Origin: Streptomyces sp. 130
GTDB taxonomy: Bacteria; Actinomycetota; Actinomycetes; Streptomycetales; Streptomycetaceae
Length of the DNA: 64,000 nucleotides
NCBI RefSeq assembly: GCF_007096885.1
Contig: NZ_VJNO01000029.1
Coordinates: forward strand, 23,844 to 87,843
Direction: 5' to 3'
Each line of letters begins with the position of its first letter. Positions within the stretch are counted from its first letter, which is position 1. The notes under the pieces are model-generated. The model had not been told where the DNA came from and ran no database searches. It saw nothing but the letters and a program-made list of their open reading frames with translations. Of this stretch, positions 26,534 to 35,181 are shown piece after piece. The position numbers were made by a program, and so were the translations under genes.

Positions 26534-27523
26534 TCAGATGAGGCCGAGCTCGCGGACCGCGTCGCGCTCCTCGGTGAGCTCCTTCACCGAGGCGTCGATG
26601 CGCGCACGGGAGAACTCGTTGATGTCCAGGCCCTGGACGATCTCGTAGGTGCCGTTCTTCGTGGTGACCGGGAAGGACGAGATGATGCCCTCGGGCACGC
26701 CGTAGGAGCCGTCCGACGGGACGCCCATCGAGGTCCAGTCGCCCTCGGCGGTGCCGTTGACCCAGGTGTACACGTGGTCGATGGCGGCGTTGGCGGCGGA
26801 GGCGGCGGAGGACGCGCCACGGGCCTCGATGATCGCGGCGCCGCGCTTGGCGACGGTCGGGATGAAGGAGTCGGCCAGCCACGCCTCGTCGTTCACCAGC
26901 TCGGCGGCGTTCTTGCCGGCGACCTCGGCGTGGAAGATGTCCGGGTACTGGGTGGCCGAGTGGTTGCCCCAGATCGTCAGCTTCTTGATGTCGGAGACGG
27001 CGGCGCCGGTCTTGGCGGCCAGCTGCGAGATCGCGCGGTTGTGGTCCAGGCGGGTCATCGCGGTGAAGCGCTCGGCCGGGACGTCCGGGGCGGCGGCCTG
27101 CGCGATGAGCGCGTTGGTGTTGGCCGGGTTGCCGACGACGAGGACCTTGATGTCGTCCGCGGCGTTGTCGTTGATCGCCTTGCCCTGCGGCTTGAAGATG
27201 CCGCCGTTGGCGGAGAGCAGGTCGCCGCGCTCCATGCCCTTGGTACGGGGGCGGGCGCCGACGAGCAGGGCGACGTTCGCACCGTCGAAGCCGACGTTCG
27301 CGTCGTCGGTGATCTCGATGCCGCGCAGCAGCGGGAAGGCGCAGTCGTCGAGCTCCATCGCGGTGCCCTCGGCGGCCTTCAGCCCCTGGGGGATCTCCAG
27401 GAGACGCAGGTTGACCGGCACGTCCGGGCCGAGCAGGTGGCCGGAGGCGATGCGGAAGAGCAGCGCGTAGCCGATCTGGCCGGCTGCGCCGGTCACGGTG
27501 ACATTCACGGGAGTGCGGGTCAT
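26534..27523 (-). CDS. mdh: Malate dehydrogenase
   Basis: NAD-dependent malate dehydrogenase of the TCA cycle, 329 aa. The dinucleotide motif is TGAAGQIGYALLFRIASG. The substrate-binding region includes VGARPRTKGMERGDLL and RLDHNRAISQLA, and the catalytic histidine is in IWGNHSATQYPD. The ATG is preceded by AACGGAGATCGCC with a good ribosome site. It belongs to the cytosolic-type group used by actinobacteria. sdhCDAB and sucCD in the same window encode the neighbouring TCA steps. Confidence 0.97.
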   Translation of the reverse strand: MTRTPVNVTVTGAAGQIGYALLFRIASGHLLGPDVPVNLRLLEIPQGLKAAEGTAMELDDCAFPLLRGIEITDDANVGFDGANVALLVGARPRTKGMERGDLLSANGGIFKPQGKAINDNAADDIKVLVVGNPANTNALIAQAAAPDVPAERFTAMTRLDHNRAISQLAAKTGAAVSDIKKLTIWGNHSATQYPDIFHAEVAGKNAAELVNDEAWLADSFIPTVAKRGAAIIEARGASSAASAANAAIDHVYTWVNGTAEGDWTSMGVPSDGSYGVPEGIISSFPVTTKNGTYEIVQGLDINEFSRARIDASVKELTEERDAVRELGLI

Positions 27524-27873
27524 GGCGATCTCCGTTAGACAGCTGGCGGTCCGGGCTCCTGGCCCCTGGTGCGGGACATCTCCCTGAATCTTGATGTGAA
27601 GAGATATCCGTCGGCCAGGCTATCCGACCCGGAGCCCCACGACCGCCCGGCCCCCGTTGCCTGTCGGTCACACCATGGCGGAATGGTCACTTCCGTGCCA
27701 CAGGGAACGGCCATCCCTTGAACGGGTGAGGGCCGTCGACAAGGCTGGACGCAGGACGGGGCAAGGCCGCTCGACCGCCGCTACGGGAGCTTCGCGCTCC
27801 GGGTTGCCCCCGACTCCGGTGTCCGTCCCTTCTCGGGGGAGGGGACGGCCACCGGCCCTTTCGTTCCTGCGGT
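27524..27873. other. Intergenic region upstream of mdh
   Basis: About 350 bp without a credible gene. It holds the mdh leader and an inverted repeat TCTT-GATGTG-AAGA (27589-27602), flanked by ATCTC/GAGAT, which could be an operator for mdh. The rest is GC-rich with short hairpins and looks non-coding. A 86-codon minus-strand frame here has no ribosome site and runs into the repeat array, so I did not call it. Confidence 0.4.
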
Positions 27874-27996
27874 CCGCTCCCGCGCACCGCTCCTTGGAAG
27901 CGCGGGTCAGCGGATCGCTTTCGCGCACCGCTCCCGGGAAGCGCGGGTCAGCGGATCGCTTTCGCGCACCGCTCCCGGGAAGCGCGGGTCAGCGGA
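27874..27996. repeat. Three tandem 41-bp units over the DUF3017 gene end
   Basis: Units lie at 27874-27914 (several mismatches), 27915-27955 and 27956-27996 (the last two nearly identical). Each contains GCTCCCGGGAAGC, which can fold into a short hairpin. The third unit includes the stop codon of the DUF3017 gene (27989-27991), so gene-end sequence has been multiplied downstream, perhaps giving stacked terminators. Confidence 0.9.
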
Positions 27997-28462
27997 CCGT
28001 GAAGTGGACCGCGTCCTCCAGGAACGGGATGTCGAGCCACGGCTTCGGCTGCGCGACCAGCGCGAGCAGCACGATGAGGACGCCGAGCAGGCCGTACGTC
28101 ACCAGGTCGGTGAAGCGGGAGCGCACCGCGAGCATGCCCACCGACCGGACGGCCACGCGCAGGACCGCGCCCAGGACGAGGGCGACGCCGATCAGTATCG
28201 TGCCGACGCGGAAGGCTTCCTCGAACGGATCGGCCGCCACGATCAGCAGTCCGGCACCGGCCGTGCAGAGCACCGCGAGCAGCGGCCACTGCCGGGCCGG
28301 CGCCGGCGCGTCCCCGCCGGCCGCCCGCCCGCCGCCCTCGGGCCGCGCGGTGTCCCGGGTCAGCGAGAACCGCCGGGACCGCCGGGTGGCGGCGGAGGCG
28401 TCGGCGGCGGCCTCGCCGGTCTTCTCGGTGGAGCCGGTGTCCGGACTCGTACCAGCAGCCAC
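27989..28462 (-). CDS. DUF3017 membrane protein
   Basis: Small integral membrane protein, 157 aa, of the actinobacterial DUF3017 family. A polar, charged N-terminus of about 60 residues is followed by three hydrophobic segments: WPLLAVLCTAGAGLLIVAA, then GTILIGVALVLGAVLRVAV and YGLLGVLIVLLALVAQ. It begins 3 nt after the folD stop, so it is translated from the folD operon. This link to folD is common in actinobacteria, but the function is unknown. Confidence 0.85.
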   Translation of the reverse strand: MAAGTSPDTGSTEKTGEAAADASAATRRSRRFSLTRDTARPEGGGRAAGGDAPAPARQWPLLAVLCTAGAGLLIVAADPFEEAFRVGTILIGVALVLGAVLRVAVRSVGMLAVRSRFTDLVTYGLLGVLIVLLALVAQPKPWLDIPFLEDAVHFTVR

Positions 28463-28465
28463 GGG

Positions 28466-29335
28466 TCAGCCGGCGGCGACGGCCGCGGCGTCGCGCTCGG
28501 CGGTCTCGACCACGTTGACGAGGAGCTGGGCGCGGGTCATCGGGCCGACACCGCCCGGGTTCGGCGAGATCCAGGCGGCGACCTCGGCCACGCCGGGGTG
28601 GACGTCGCCGACGATCTTGCCGTTCTCGTCGCGGCTGACGCCGACGTCCAGGACCGCGGCGCCCGGCTTCACGTGCTCGGGCTTGATGATGTGCGGGACG
28701 CCCGCGGCGGCGACGATGATGTCGGCCTGCTTCAGGTGGGCGGCCAGGTCCCGGGTGCCGGTGTGGCACTGGGTCACCGTGGCGTTCTCCGACTTGCGGG
28801 TGAGCAGCAGCGGGATGGACCGCCCGATGGTGACGCCGCGTCCGACGACCACGACGTGGGCGCCGTCGATCTCGACGCCGTGGTGGCGCAGCAGCTGGAC
28901 GACGCCCTGGGGGGTGCACGGCAGCGGGCCGGTCTCGTTGAGCACCAGGCGGCCGAGGTTCATCGGGTGCAGGCCGTCCGCGTCCTTGGCCGGATCCATC
29001 AGTTCCAGGACGCGGTTGGTGTCGATTCCCTTGGGCAGGGGAAGCTGCACGATGTAACCCGTGCAGGCGGGATCGGCGTTGAGCTCGCGGACGACGGCCT
29101 CGATGTCCTCCTGCGTGGCGGTGCCGGGCAGTTCGCGCTGGATGGACCCGATGCCGACCTGCGCGCAGTCCTTGTGCTTGCCGTTCACGTACCACCGGCT
29201 GCCCGGGTCGTCCCCGACCAGCAGGGTTCCCAGGCCGGGCGTGACGCCCCGGGCCTTGAGGGCCGCCACGCGGGCGGTCAGATCGGACTTGATCGCGGCT
29301 GCGGTGGCCTTGCCGTCGAGAATCTGGGCAGTCAT
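28466..29335 (-). CDS. folD: Methylenetetrahydrofolate dehydrogenase/cyclohydrolase
   Basis: Bifunctional FolD that interconverts 5,10-methylene-, methenyl- and 10-formyl-tetrahydrofolate and supplies formyl groups to PurN and PurH, both encoded close by. The catalytic lysine lies in YVNGKHKDCAQVGI; other motifs are GYIVQLPLPKGID and the NADP-binding VVGRGVTIGRSIPLLL. ATG 29335 (MTAQILDGKATAAAIK) gives 289 aa, the normal size; in-frame codons upstream are open but not conserved in character. Confidence 0.96.
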   Translation of the reverse strand: MTAQILDGKATAAAIKSDLTARVAALKARGVTPGLGTLLVGDDPGSRWYVNGKHKDCAQVGIGSIQRELPGTATQEDIEAVVRELNADPACTGYIVQLPLPKGIDTNRVLELMDPAKDADGLHPMNLGRLVLNETGPLPCTPQGVVQLLRHHGVEIDGAHVVVVGRGVTIGRSIPLLLTRKSENATVTQCHTGTRDLAAHLKQADIIVAAAGVPHIIKPEHVKPGAAVLDVGVSRDENGKIVGDVHPGVAEVAAWISPNPGGVGPMTRAQLLVNVVETAERDAAAVAAG

Positions 29336-29561
29336 GGTCCCCATACTCCCGGATGACCCCGCCCTCGGACCAATCAGGTACGTGGCGTGGACGCAAGGTT
29401 GCACTTGGACAACTTCTCGGGCCGCGGCTGGACAAACGTACTAACCGCTTATAACGATGAGGGCCGCTGTGCCGCAGCAGTAACCGGGGGGTTGGACCGC
29501 TGACGTTTTCTCTTCCTCCGTGCGGCCGCACCGTCCCCGTACGTCTGTTGGAGGAACGCCC

Positions 29562-30143
29562 ATGAGCTTCGGCGACCCGAACCCGAACAACCCCTACGGG
29601 CAGCAGCCCGGTCAGCCGCAGCCGGGCTACGGCTACCCCCAGGCCCCGCAGGGTGTGCCGCAGCAGGGCTACGGCTACCCGTCGGCCCCGCCGGTGCCGG
29701 GTGGCGACTACGGCCAGCAGCCCGGCTACGGCGCCCGCCCGCCGCTGGCGAGCTGGGGGCGCCGCGTCGGCGCGTACCTGGTCGACATCATCGTCATCGG
29801 TATCCCCTACGGCATCCTGCTGGGCGTCGGCGGCGCCGTGGGCGGCGGCGCGGGCGCCGCGCTCATGGGCCTCGGCATCCTCGTCTGCATCGGCGGCTTC
29901 CTCTTCAAGCTGTACAAGGAGGGCACGACCGGTCAGTGGATCGGCAAGAAGGCCCTCGGCATCAGCCTGCTGCGCGAGATGGACGGCCGGCCGCTCGGCT
30001 TCGGCATGGCCTTCGTCCGCCAGATCGCCCACTTCCTGGACAGCATCGCCTGCTACCTCGGCTGGCTGTGGCCGCTGTGGGACTCGAAGAACCAGACGTT
30101 CGCGGACAAGGTCTGCTCCACCGTCGTGGTGCGCGTGGGCTGA
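29562..30143 (+). CDS. RDD-family membrane protein
   Basis: A 193-aa membrane protein with a Pro/Gln/Gly/Tyr-rich cytoplasmic N-terminus (NPYGQQPGQ and GYGYP repeats, residues 5-60) and an RDD domain of three helices: ASWGRRVGAYLVDIIVIGIP, LGILVCIGGFLFKLYKEG, and the segment after FVRQIAHFLDSIACY. GGAGGA lies 6 nt before the ATG. A promoter TGGACA-N17-TAACGA is visible about 110 bp upstream. RDD proteins are proposed transporters, often with ions, but this one is uncharacterised. Confidence 0.88.
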   Translation: MSFGDPNPNNPYGQQPGQPQPGYGYPQAPQGVPQQGYGYPSAPPVPGGDYGQQPGYGARPPLASWGRRVGAYLVDIIVIGIPYGILLGVGGAVGGGAGAALMGLGILVCIGGFLFKLYKEGTTGQWIGKKALGISLLREMDGRPLGFGMAFVRQIAHFLDSIACYLGWLWPLWDSKNQTFADKVCSTVVVRVG

Positions 30144-30159
30144 CCGCCCCCGCACAGGC

Positions 30160-30206
30160 CCGAGGGCCGTGACCCCACGCGATCCGCGCGGGGTCACGGC
30201 CCTCGG
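30160..30206. terminator. Bidirectional terminator between the RDD gene and purH
   Basis: A perfect 17-bp stem (30160-30176 with 30190-30206, core GGGCCGTGACCCC) with a 13-nt loop lies between the two convergent stops. Confidence 0.9.
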
Positions 30207-30226
30207 TCGTACGGGGGCGGACCGGC

Positions 30227-31780
30227 TCAGTGGAAGAAGTGCCGGGTGCCCGTGAAGTACATCGTCACGCCGGCCTTCTCCGCGGCCTCGACCACCAGCT
30301 CGTCGCGGACCGAACCGCCCGGCTGGACCACGGCCTTGACGCCGGCGGCGGTCAGGACCTCCAGCCCGTCCGGGAAGGGGAAGAAGGCGTCGGACGCCGC
30401 GTAGGAACCGGCCGCCCGCTCCGCGCCCGCGCGCTCGACGGCCAGCTTCGCGGAGTCGACCCGGTTGACCTGGCCCATGCCGACGCCGACCGAGGCGCCG
30501 CCCTTGGCCAGCAGGATGGCGTTGGACTTGACCGCCCGGCACGCCTTCCACGCGAAGGCGAGCTCCTTGAGCTCGTCGGCCGAGAGCGCGTCGCCGGCGG
30601 CGAGCGTCCAGTTGGCCGGGTCGTCGCCCTCGGCCTGGAGCCGGTCGGTGACCTGGAGCAGCGCGCCGCCGTCGATCGGCTTGACCTCGACCTCGCCGGA
30701 CGGGGCCTCGGGGCAGCGGAGCACGCGGATGTTCTTCTTGCGGGCCAGGATCTCGACCGCGCCGTCCTCGTACGCCGGGGCGACGATGACCTCGGTGAAG
30801 ATCTCCGCGACCTGCTCGGCCATGGCGACGCTCACCGGGCGGTTGACGGCGATGACCCCGCCGTACGCGGAGAGCGGGTCGCAGGCGTGGGCGTTGCGGT
30901 GCGCCTCGGCGATGTCGTCGGCGATGGCGATCCCGCACGGGTTGGCGTGCTTGATGATCGCGACGCACGGCTCGGCGTGGTCGTACGCGGCACGCCGGGC
31001 GGCGTCGGTGTCCGTGTAGTTGTTGTACGACATCGCCTTGCCGTGCAGCTGCTCGGCGCCGGCCAGGCCGCCGGTGCCCGAGGTGTAGAGCGCGGCGGGC
31101 TGGTGCGGGTTCTCGCCGTAGCGCAGGACGTCCTGGCGCTCGTACGTCGTACCGAAGAAGTCCGGGAAGCCGGAGTCGTCGGCGGCGGCGTAGTCGTCGG
31201 CGAACCAGCCGGCGACGGCCACGTCGTAGGCGGCGGTGTGCTGGAACGCCTCGGCGGCGAGCCGCTTGCGGGCGGTCAGGTCGAAGCCGCCCGCCTCGAC
31301 GGCGGCGAGCACGTCGGCGTAACGCTCCGGGCTGGTGACGACGGCCACGGAGGGGTGGTTCTTGGCGGCGGCGCGGACCATGGACGGACCGCCGATGTCG
31401 ATCTGCTCGACGCACTCGTCGGCGGTGGCGCCGGAGGCGACGGTCTCCTTGAACGGATACAGGTTGACGACCACCAGGTCGAACGGCTCGACGCCCAGCT
31501 CGGCCAGCTGCTCGCGGTGCGCGTCGAGGCGCAGGTCGGCGAGGATGCCGGCGTGGACGCGGGGGTGCAGCGTCTTGACGCGGCCGTCGAGGCACTCGGG
31601 GAAGCCGGTCAGCTCCTCGACCTTGGTGACCGGGACACCGGCGGCGGCGATCTTCCCGGCGGTGGACCCGGTGGAGACCAGTTCGACACCCGCCTGGTGC
31701 AGGCCGCGGGCGAGGTCTTCGAGGCCCGTCTTGTCGTAGACGCTGACCAGGGCGCGGCGGATGGGCTTATTCTCCGACAT
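30227..31780 (-). CDS. purH: Bifunctional AICAR formyltransferase/IMP cyclohydrolase
   Basis: Catalyses the last two steps of IMP synthesis. The N-terminal domain (about 1-200) is the cyclohydrolase (RRALVSVYDKTGLEDLARGL; TLHPRVHAGILADL). The C-terminal domain is the AICAR formyltransferase, with the catalytic KHANPCG motif and a DAFFPFPDGLE segment. ATG 31780 gives 517 aa with the conserved start MSENKPIRRALVSVYD. This start lies inside the end of purN, a 14-nt overlap, so the genes are translationally coupled. Confidence 0.97.
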   Translation of the reverse strand: MSENKPIRRALVSVYDKTGLEDLARGLHQAGVELVSTGSTAGKIAAAGVPVTKVEELTGFPECLDGRVKTLHPRVHAGILADLRLDAHREQLAELGVEPFDLVVVNLYPFKETVASGATADECVEQIDIGGPSMVRAAAKNHPSVAVVTSPERYADVLAAVEAGGFDLTARKRLAAEAFQHTAAYDVAVAGWFADDYAAADDSGFPDFFGTTYERQDVLRYGENPHQPAALYTSGTGGLAGAEQLHGKAMSYNNYTDTDAARRAAYDHAEPCVAIIKHANPCGIAIADDIAEAHRNAHACDPLSAYGGVIAVNRPVSVAMAEQVAEIFTEVIVAPAYEDGAVEILARKKNIRVLRCPEAPSGEVEVKPIDGGALLQVTDRLQAEGDDPANWTLAAGDALSADELKELAFAWKACRAVKSNAILLAKGGASVGVGMGQVNRVDSAKLAVERAGAERAAGSYAASDAFFPFPDGLEVLTAAGVKAVVQPGGSVRDELVVEAAEKAGVTMYFTGTRHFFH

Positions 31781-32423
31781 GACCGAGATGAACCTTTCGT
31801 CCCTCAATGCGATAGCCGTCACGGGCGAGCCGCCCCACGGCCTCGACGAGCAGCTTGCGCTCGACTTCCTTGATGCGTTCGTGGAGGGCCGCTTCGCCCT
31901 CCGGGGTGTCCTCTTCGGTCACCTCGACCACGCCCTGCGCGATGATCGGACCGGTGTCGACGCCGTCGTCGACGAAGTGGACGGTGCACCCGGTGACCTT
32001 CACGCCGTACGCGAGCGCGTCACGCACGCCGTGGGCACCGGGAAAGCTGGGGAGCAGGGCGGGGTGGGTGTTGACGAACCGGCCGCCGAACCGGGCCAGG
32101 AACTCCTTGCCCACGATCTTCATGAACCCGGCGGACACGACGAGGTCCGGCCGGTGCGCGGCGGTGGCCTCGGCGAGCGCGGTGTCCCACTCCTCGCGGG
32201 TGGCGTGGTCCCTGACGCGGCACGTGAAGGTGGGGAGCCCGGCGCGCTCGGCCCGTTCCAGGCCGGTGATGCCGTCGCGGTCGGCGCCGACCGCGACGAT
32301 CCGGGCGCCGAAGCCCTCGGGATCGTCACCGATCGCGTCGAGCAGGGCCTGGAGGTTCGTACCGGAACCGGAGACCAGGACGACCACACGGGCCGGGGCG
32401 GCGGAGGGAAGCGGGGAGGCCAC
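31767..32423 (-). CDS. purN: Phosphoribosylglycinamide formyltransferase
   Basis: GAR transformylase using 10-formyl-tetrahydrofolate in purine synthesis, 218 aa. Motifs: VVVLVSGSGTNLQALLDAI at the N-terminus, and the catalytic Asn, His and Asp in NTHPALLPSFPGAHGVRDAL and VDDGVDTGPII. GTG 32423 with AAAGGG upstream fits homologs; the longer open frame to 32582 lacks conserved sequence. It is first in the purNH operon. Confidence 0.95.
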   Translation of the reverse strand: MASPLPSAAPARVVVLVSGSGTNLQALLDAIGDDPEGFGARIVAVGADRDGITGLERAERAGLPTFTCRVRDHATREEWDTALAEATAAHRPDLVVSAGFMKIVGKEFLARFGGRFVNTHPALLPSFPGAHGVRDALAYGVKVTGCTVHFVDDGVDTGPIIAQGVVEVTEEDTPEGEAALHERIKEVERKLLVEAVGRLARDGYRIEGRKVHLGHVGE

Positions 32424-32742
32424 GGCTGGGCCCTTTCTCGCGTGCGAGCGGTTCGAAGCGGCCGGCCCGCCACCACGGCACCGGGGCGGCGGCCTGCGAT
32501 TTGTACGGTCGTACGAAAGAAGCGCGCTCCCCCATACGGGGAACTCTACGAACGGGCCGACCGTCAGCAACGATACCGGCACCTCGCCGCGCCCCCGCCT
32601 GACGGGGGTGACGGAGCCGGGGTCCCGGGGGGTGGCGGGCCCCGCGCTCCCCGCTTTCGGCCCCTCCTCGGCGGAAGGTAGCGTCAGGGGCAGCGAACCG
32701 TCCGCCGGGCGGAAACGACGAGATGGGGAAGACGTTCACCAC
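32424..32742. other. Divergent intergenic region purN / membrane protein
   Basis: A 319-bp regulatory space. It holds an inverted repeat TTTGTACG-GTC-GTACGAAA (32500-32518) near the purN side, which may be an operator, and TAGCGT at 32679-32684 as a likely -10 for the plus-strand gene. I see no purine riboswitch. Confidence 0.45.
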
Positions 32743-33576
32743 ATGCCGGACCGACGCCGCCGCACCGCCTTCCGCCAGCCGCTGCCCGAGCGGGCCACGC
32801 TGCTGATGCGCGAGCGCTCCTCCTCGTCCTCTTCCTCCGGTCCCTCCGGGAGCCCGGACGACGACAACCCCTTCGCGCCGCCGCCGGAGGGCCGGCCCGA
32901 CCAGCCCTGGCAGCCGCGCCACCCGTCCGGCTCCACGGACGGCTCGGCGAACGGCTCGGCGAACGGCGGCGGGGACCGGCCCGAGGGCGGCCCCTCCGAC
33001 GACCGGCCCGTGTGGGGCAGCCAGTGGAGCAGCCGGCAGCCCGGCCCCCAGAACGGCTCCTTCGGCGGCCGTCCTTCCGGCCCCGGGGGTCAGGAGAGAC
33101 CTCCGGCCGGCCCGCGCTGGGACCCGACCGACCCCGTCCAGCGTCGCGCCCGCTACGCGCTGCTCTCCGGCATGTGGGCCTTCTTCTTCGCCATCTTCGA
33201 CTTCTCGGAGATCGCCCTGCTGCTCGGCGCGCTCGCCACGTACTGGGCGGTCAGCGCGCTGCGCGCCAAGCCGAAGCCGCCTGTGCCGGGGGGTGCGGCG
33301 GAGGGCCCCGCCGCTCCCGGTGCGGCGGACGGGACCGGTCCGGCGCCGGACACGCTCGCCGCCCAGCGCGGGGGCCGGCAGCAGACCACGGCCGCGGTGA
33401 GCGGTCTGGTGACGGGCGTGGTCGCGCTGGCGATCGTCGCGACTACGTTCACGGTGCAGATGGTCTACCGCGACTACTACACCTGTGTGAACGACGCCCT
33501 GACCAAGTCGGGCCAGCTGACCTGCAACGACCTGCTCCCGAAGCCGCTGGAGCCGTTCTTCGGCGTCAAGCGCTAG
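32743..33576 (+). CDS. Membrane protein with long disordered N-terminus
   Basis: A 277-aa protein unknown to me. Residues about 25-130 are Ser, Pro, Gly and Asp-rich with a run of seven serines and NGSANGG repeats, probably disordered cytoplasmic sequence. Two membrane regions follow, MWAFFFAIFDFSEIALLLGALATYW and VSGLVTGVVALAIVATTFTVQM. A short C-terminal part has two Cys residues (YYTCVNDALTKSGQLTCNDL) that could form a disulfide outside. ATG 32743 is the best start, but an ATG 63 nt downstream is possible. It overlaps the next convergent gene by 11 bp. Confidence 0.75.
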   Translation: MPDRRRRTAFRQPLPERATLLMRERSSSSSSSGPSGSPDDDNPFAPPPEGRPDQPWQPRHPSGSTDGSANGSANGGGDRPEGGPSDDRPVWGSQWSSRQPGPQNGSFGGRPSGPGGQERPPAGPRWDPTDPVQRRARYALLSGMWAFFFAIFDFSEIALLLGALATYWAVSALRAKPKPPVPGGAAEGPAAPGAADGTGPAPDTLAAQRGGRQQTTAAVSGLVTGVVALAIVATTFTVQMVYRDYYTCVNDALTKSGQLTCNDLLPKPLEPFFGVKR

Positions 33577-35065
33577 CGGCGGGCGGGCCGGGGGGCGCGT
33601 CGGCCTCCCGGGCGTGCCAGGGGTCGGTGGGCAGGAAGTCGTACGCGTCGATGTCCGCCTCGTCCGCTGCCGCCCCGCCCTCCCCGTCTCCCCCGTCGGC
33701 GGTGGACACCGCCTTCGCCGGTACGGAGACGGGCACGGCGGGCTGAGGGTTCTCCGCCGTCTCCGCCGGTTCCTCCTCGGTGGCGCCGTCCTCGCGCCCG
33801 CGCAGCCGCCAGGCCCGCAGCAGCAGGGCCGCGGGGACGCCGATGACCGTGGTCCATGCCAGCGCCGCCGCCCCGGTGAGCCACCACACCGGGCCGAAGT
33901 CCGCCAGGGCGTGCGTGCCCAACGGTCCCCCGGCGCCCGCCGCCAGCAGCGCCGCGCCGAGCCCGCAGCCCGCCGCCCCCAGCGCGGTGGTGAGCGCGGT
34001 CTCCCCCGGGCCCCACGCCTCCTCCCGTACGCCGCGGGCGGGCACCGCCCTGCCCACGGTGAACCAGGCGACCGTCAGCGCCGCCGCCACCGGGACCGCC
34101 CCGGCCGCCCAGTTCAGCGGCGCGCCCGGGCCCTGCGCGGGCATCGCGGCCAGCAGCGGGAAGTCGGGGACGGCCGGAGCCCCGGTGAAGGCCAGCGGGG
34201 TGACCGTCGAGGCCGTGCCGAGGGCGAACCCGGGGCCCAGCCCGTACGCCGCGCCCCAGACCGCCGCGTTCGGCACGAGCCCCAGCGCCAGCAGGAGTAC
34301 GGCGACGCGGCCGCCCCAGTCGCCGGAGAGCCGGAGGAACGATTCCTGGACCGGTGCGCCGTGCCACACCAGGGCCGACGCGACGACCAGCGCGCCGCCG
34401 CCCAGCAGGGCCGCGGTCCCGGCCAGCGCCGACCGGCCCACCGCGTCGGCCCGCCGCAGGAACCGGGTGCGCGCCATCGCCTCGTGCAGCCGCACCGGCG
34501 CCCAGGACGGCGGCGGGCCGAGCGGGCGCCCGCTGGCCGTCCACACCCCGGCCGCCGCCGCGCCCGCGACGACGAGGGCGCCGGGGAAGAGCAGGGAGAG
34601 CGGGCGCGCGGACAGCGACGCGCCGCGCGCGTAGAGGGCGACCGCCCCGCCGACCAGCAGATATCCGCCCGTCACCAGGGCGAACGCGCCGCCGGGCGAC
34701 GGGGCCCCGCGACCCTCCTCGGGCTCCAGCACGTCCCTGGCCGCCCGGTGCACCAGCCACACCGGCAGCGCGGAGAGCAGCAGGGGGACGACGCCCATCG
34801 GTGCCGGGGCCCCGGTCAGCGTCTCGGTCCTGAGCAGTTCGGCGCCGTGCGCGAGGAGCCAGAGGCCGGCCGCCGCGTGGAACGCCTCGCCCGGGCCGCT
34901 GTCCGGGGCCGGGGAGCTGATCCAGAGCGCGGCGACGAGGACGGCGAGGGAGCCCAGGCCGAGTCCGGCCGCGAGGGCCCCGCGCAGCGCCGCGGAGACC
35001 AGCACGGCGGGCCGGCCCCGCTCGTCCCGCGACAACAAGGGGCTGCGTTCGGTCACTTGGGTCAC
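33566..35065 (-). CDS. DUF6350-type polytopic membrane protein
   Basis: A 499-aa protein with ten or more hydrophobic helices, Ala/Gly/Leu-rich throughout, and an acidic C-terminal tail of about 80 residues ending near DIDAYDFLPTDPWHAREAD. It corresponds to the actinobacterial DUF6350 family, annotated in some genomes as cell-division protein PerM. The role is not established. Two GTG starts, 35065 and 35056, are equally possible. Its location next to purN is the usual one in Streptomyces. Confidence 0.75.
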   Translation of the reverse strand: MTQVTERSPLLSRDERGRPAVLVSAALRGALAAGLGLGSLAVLVAALWISSPAPDSGPGEAFHAAAGLWLLAHGAELLRTETLTGAPAPMGVVPLLLSALPVWLVHRAARDVLEPEEGRGAPSPGGAFALVTGGYLLVGGAVALYARGASLSARPLSLLFPGALVVAGAAAAGVWTASGRPLGPPPSWAPVRLHEAMARTRFLRRADAVGRSALAGTAALLGGGALVVASALVWHGAPVQESFLRLSGDWGGRVAVLLLALGLVPNAAVWGAAYGLGPGFALGTASTVTPLAFTGAPAVPDFPLLAAMPAQGPGAPLNWAAGAVPVAAALTVAWFTVGRAVPARGVREEAWGPGETALTTALGAAGCGLGAALLAAGAGGPLGTHALADFGPVWWLTGAAALAWTTVIGVPAALLLRAWRLRGREDGATEEEPAETAENPQPAVPVSVPAKAVSTADGGDGEGGAAADEADIDAYDFLPTDPWHAREADAPPGPPAASA

Positions 35066-35181
35066 GCGGTCATGCTGCCAACGACACGCGCCTATTTCGT
35101 GTAACGGGCGAACAGCCGGGGTGTCGATCAATATACGTTTATGTACTTTTTCACCCGGTGCAGGCCGTGTGGGCGGCCCGC

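Noticed and set aside
27668..27928. An 86-codon minus-strand frame upstream of mdh
   Set aside because: It has no ribosome site, its composition is repetitive and it extends into the 41-bp repeat array.
27948..31595. A 1215-codon minus-strand frame spanning folD and purH
   Set aside because: It is an out-of-frame shadow of purH and folD that reads through intergenic terminators; its sequence is Arg/Gly/Pro-rich with no domain.
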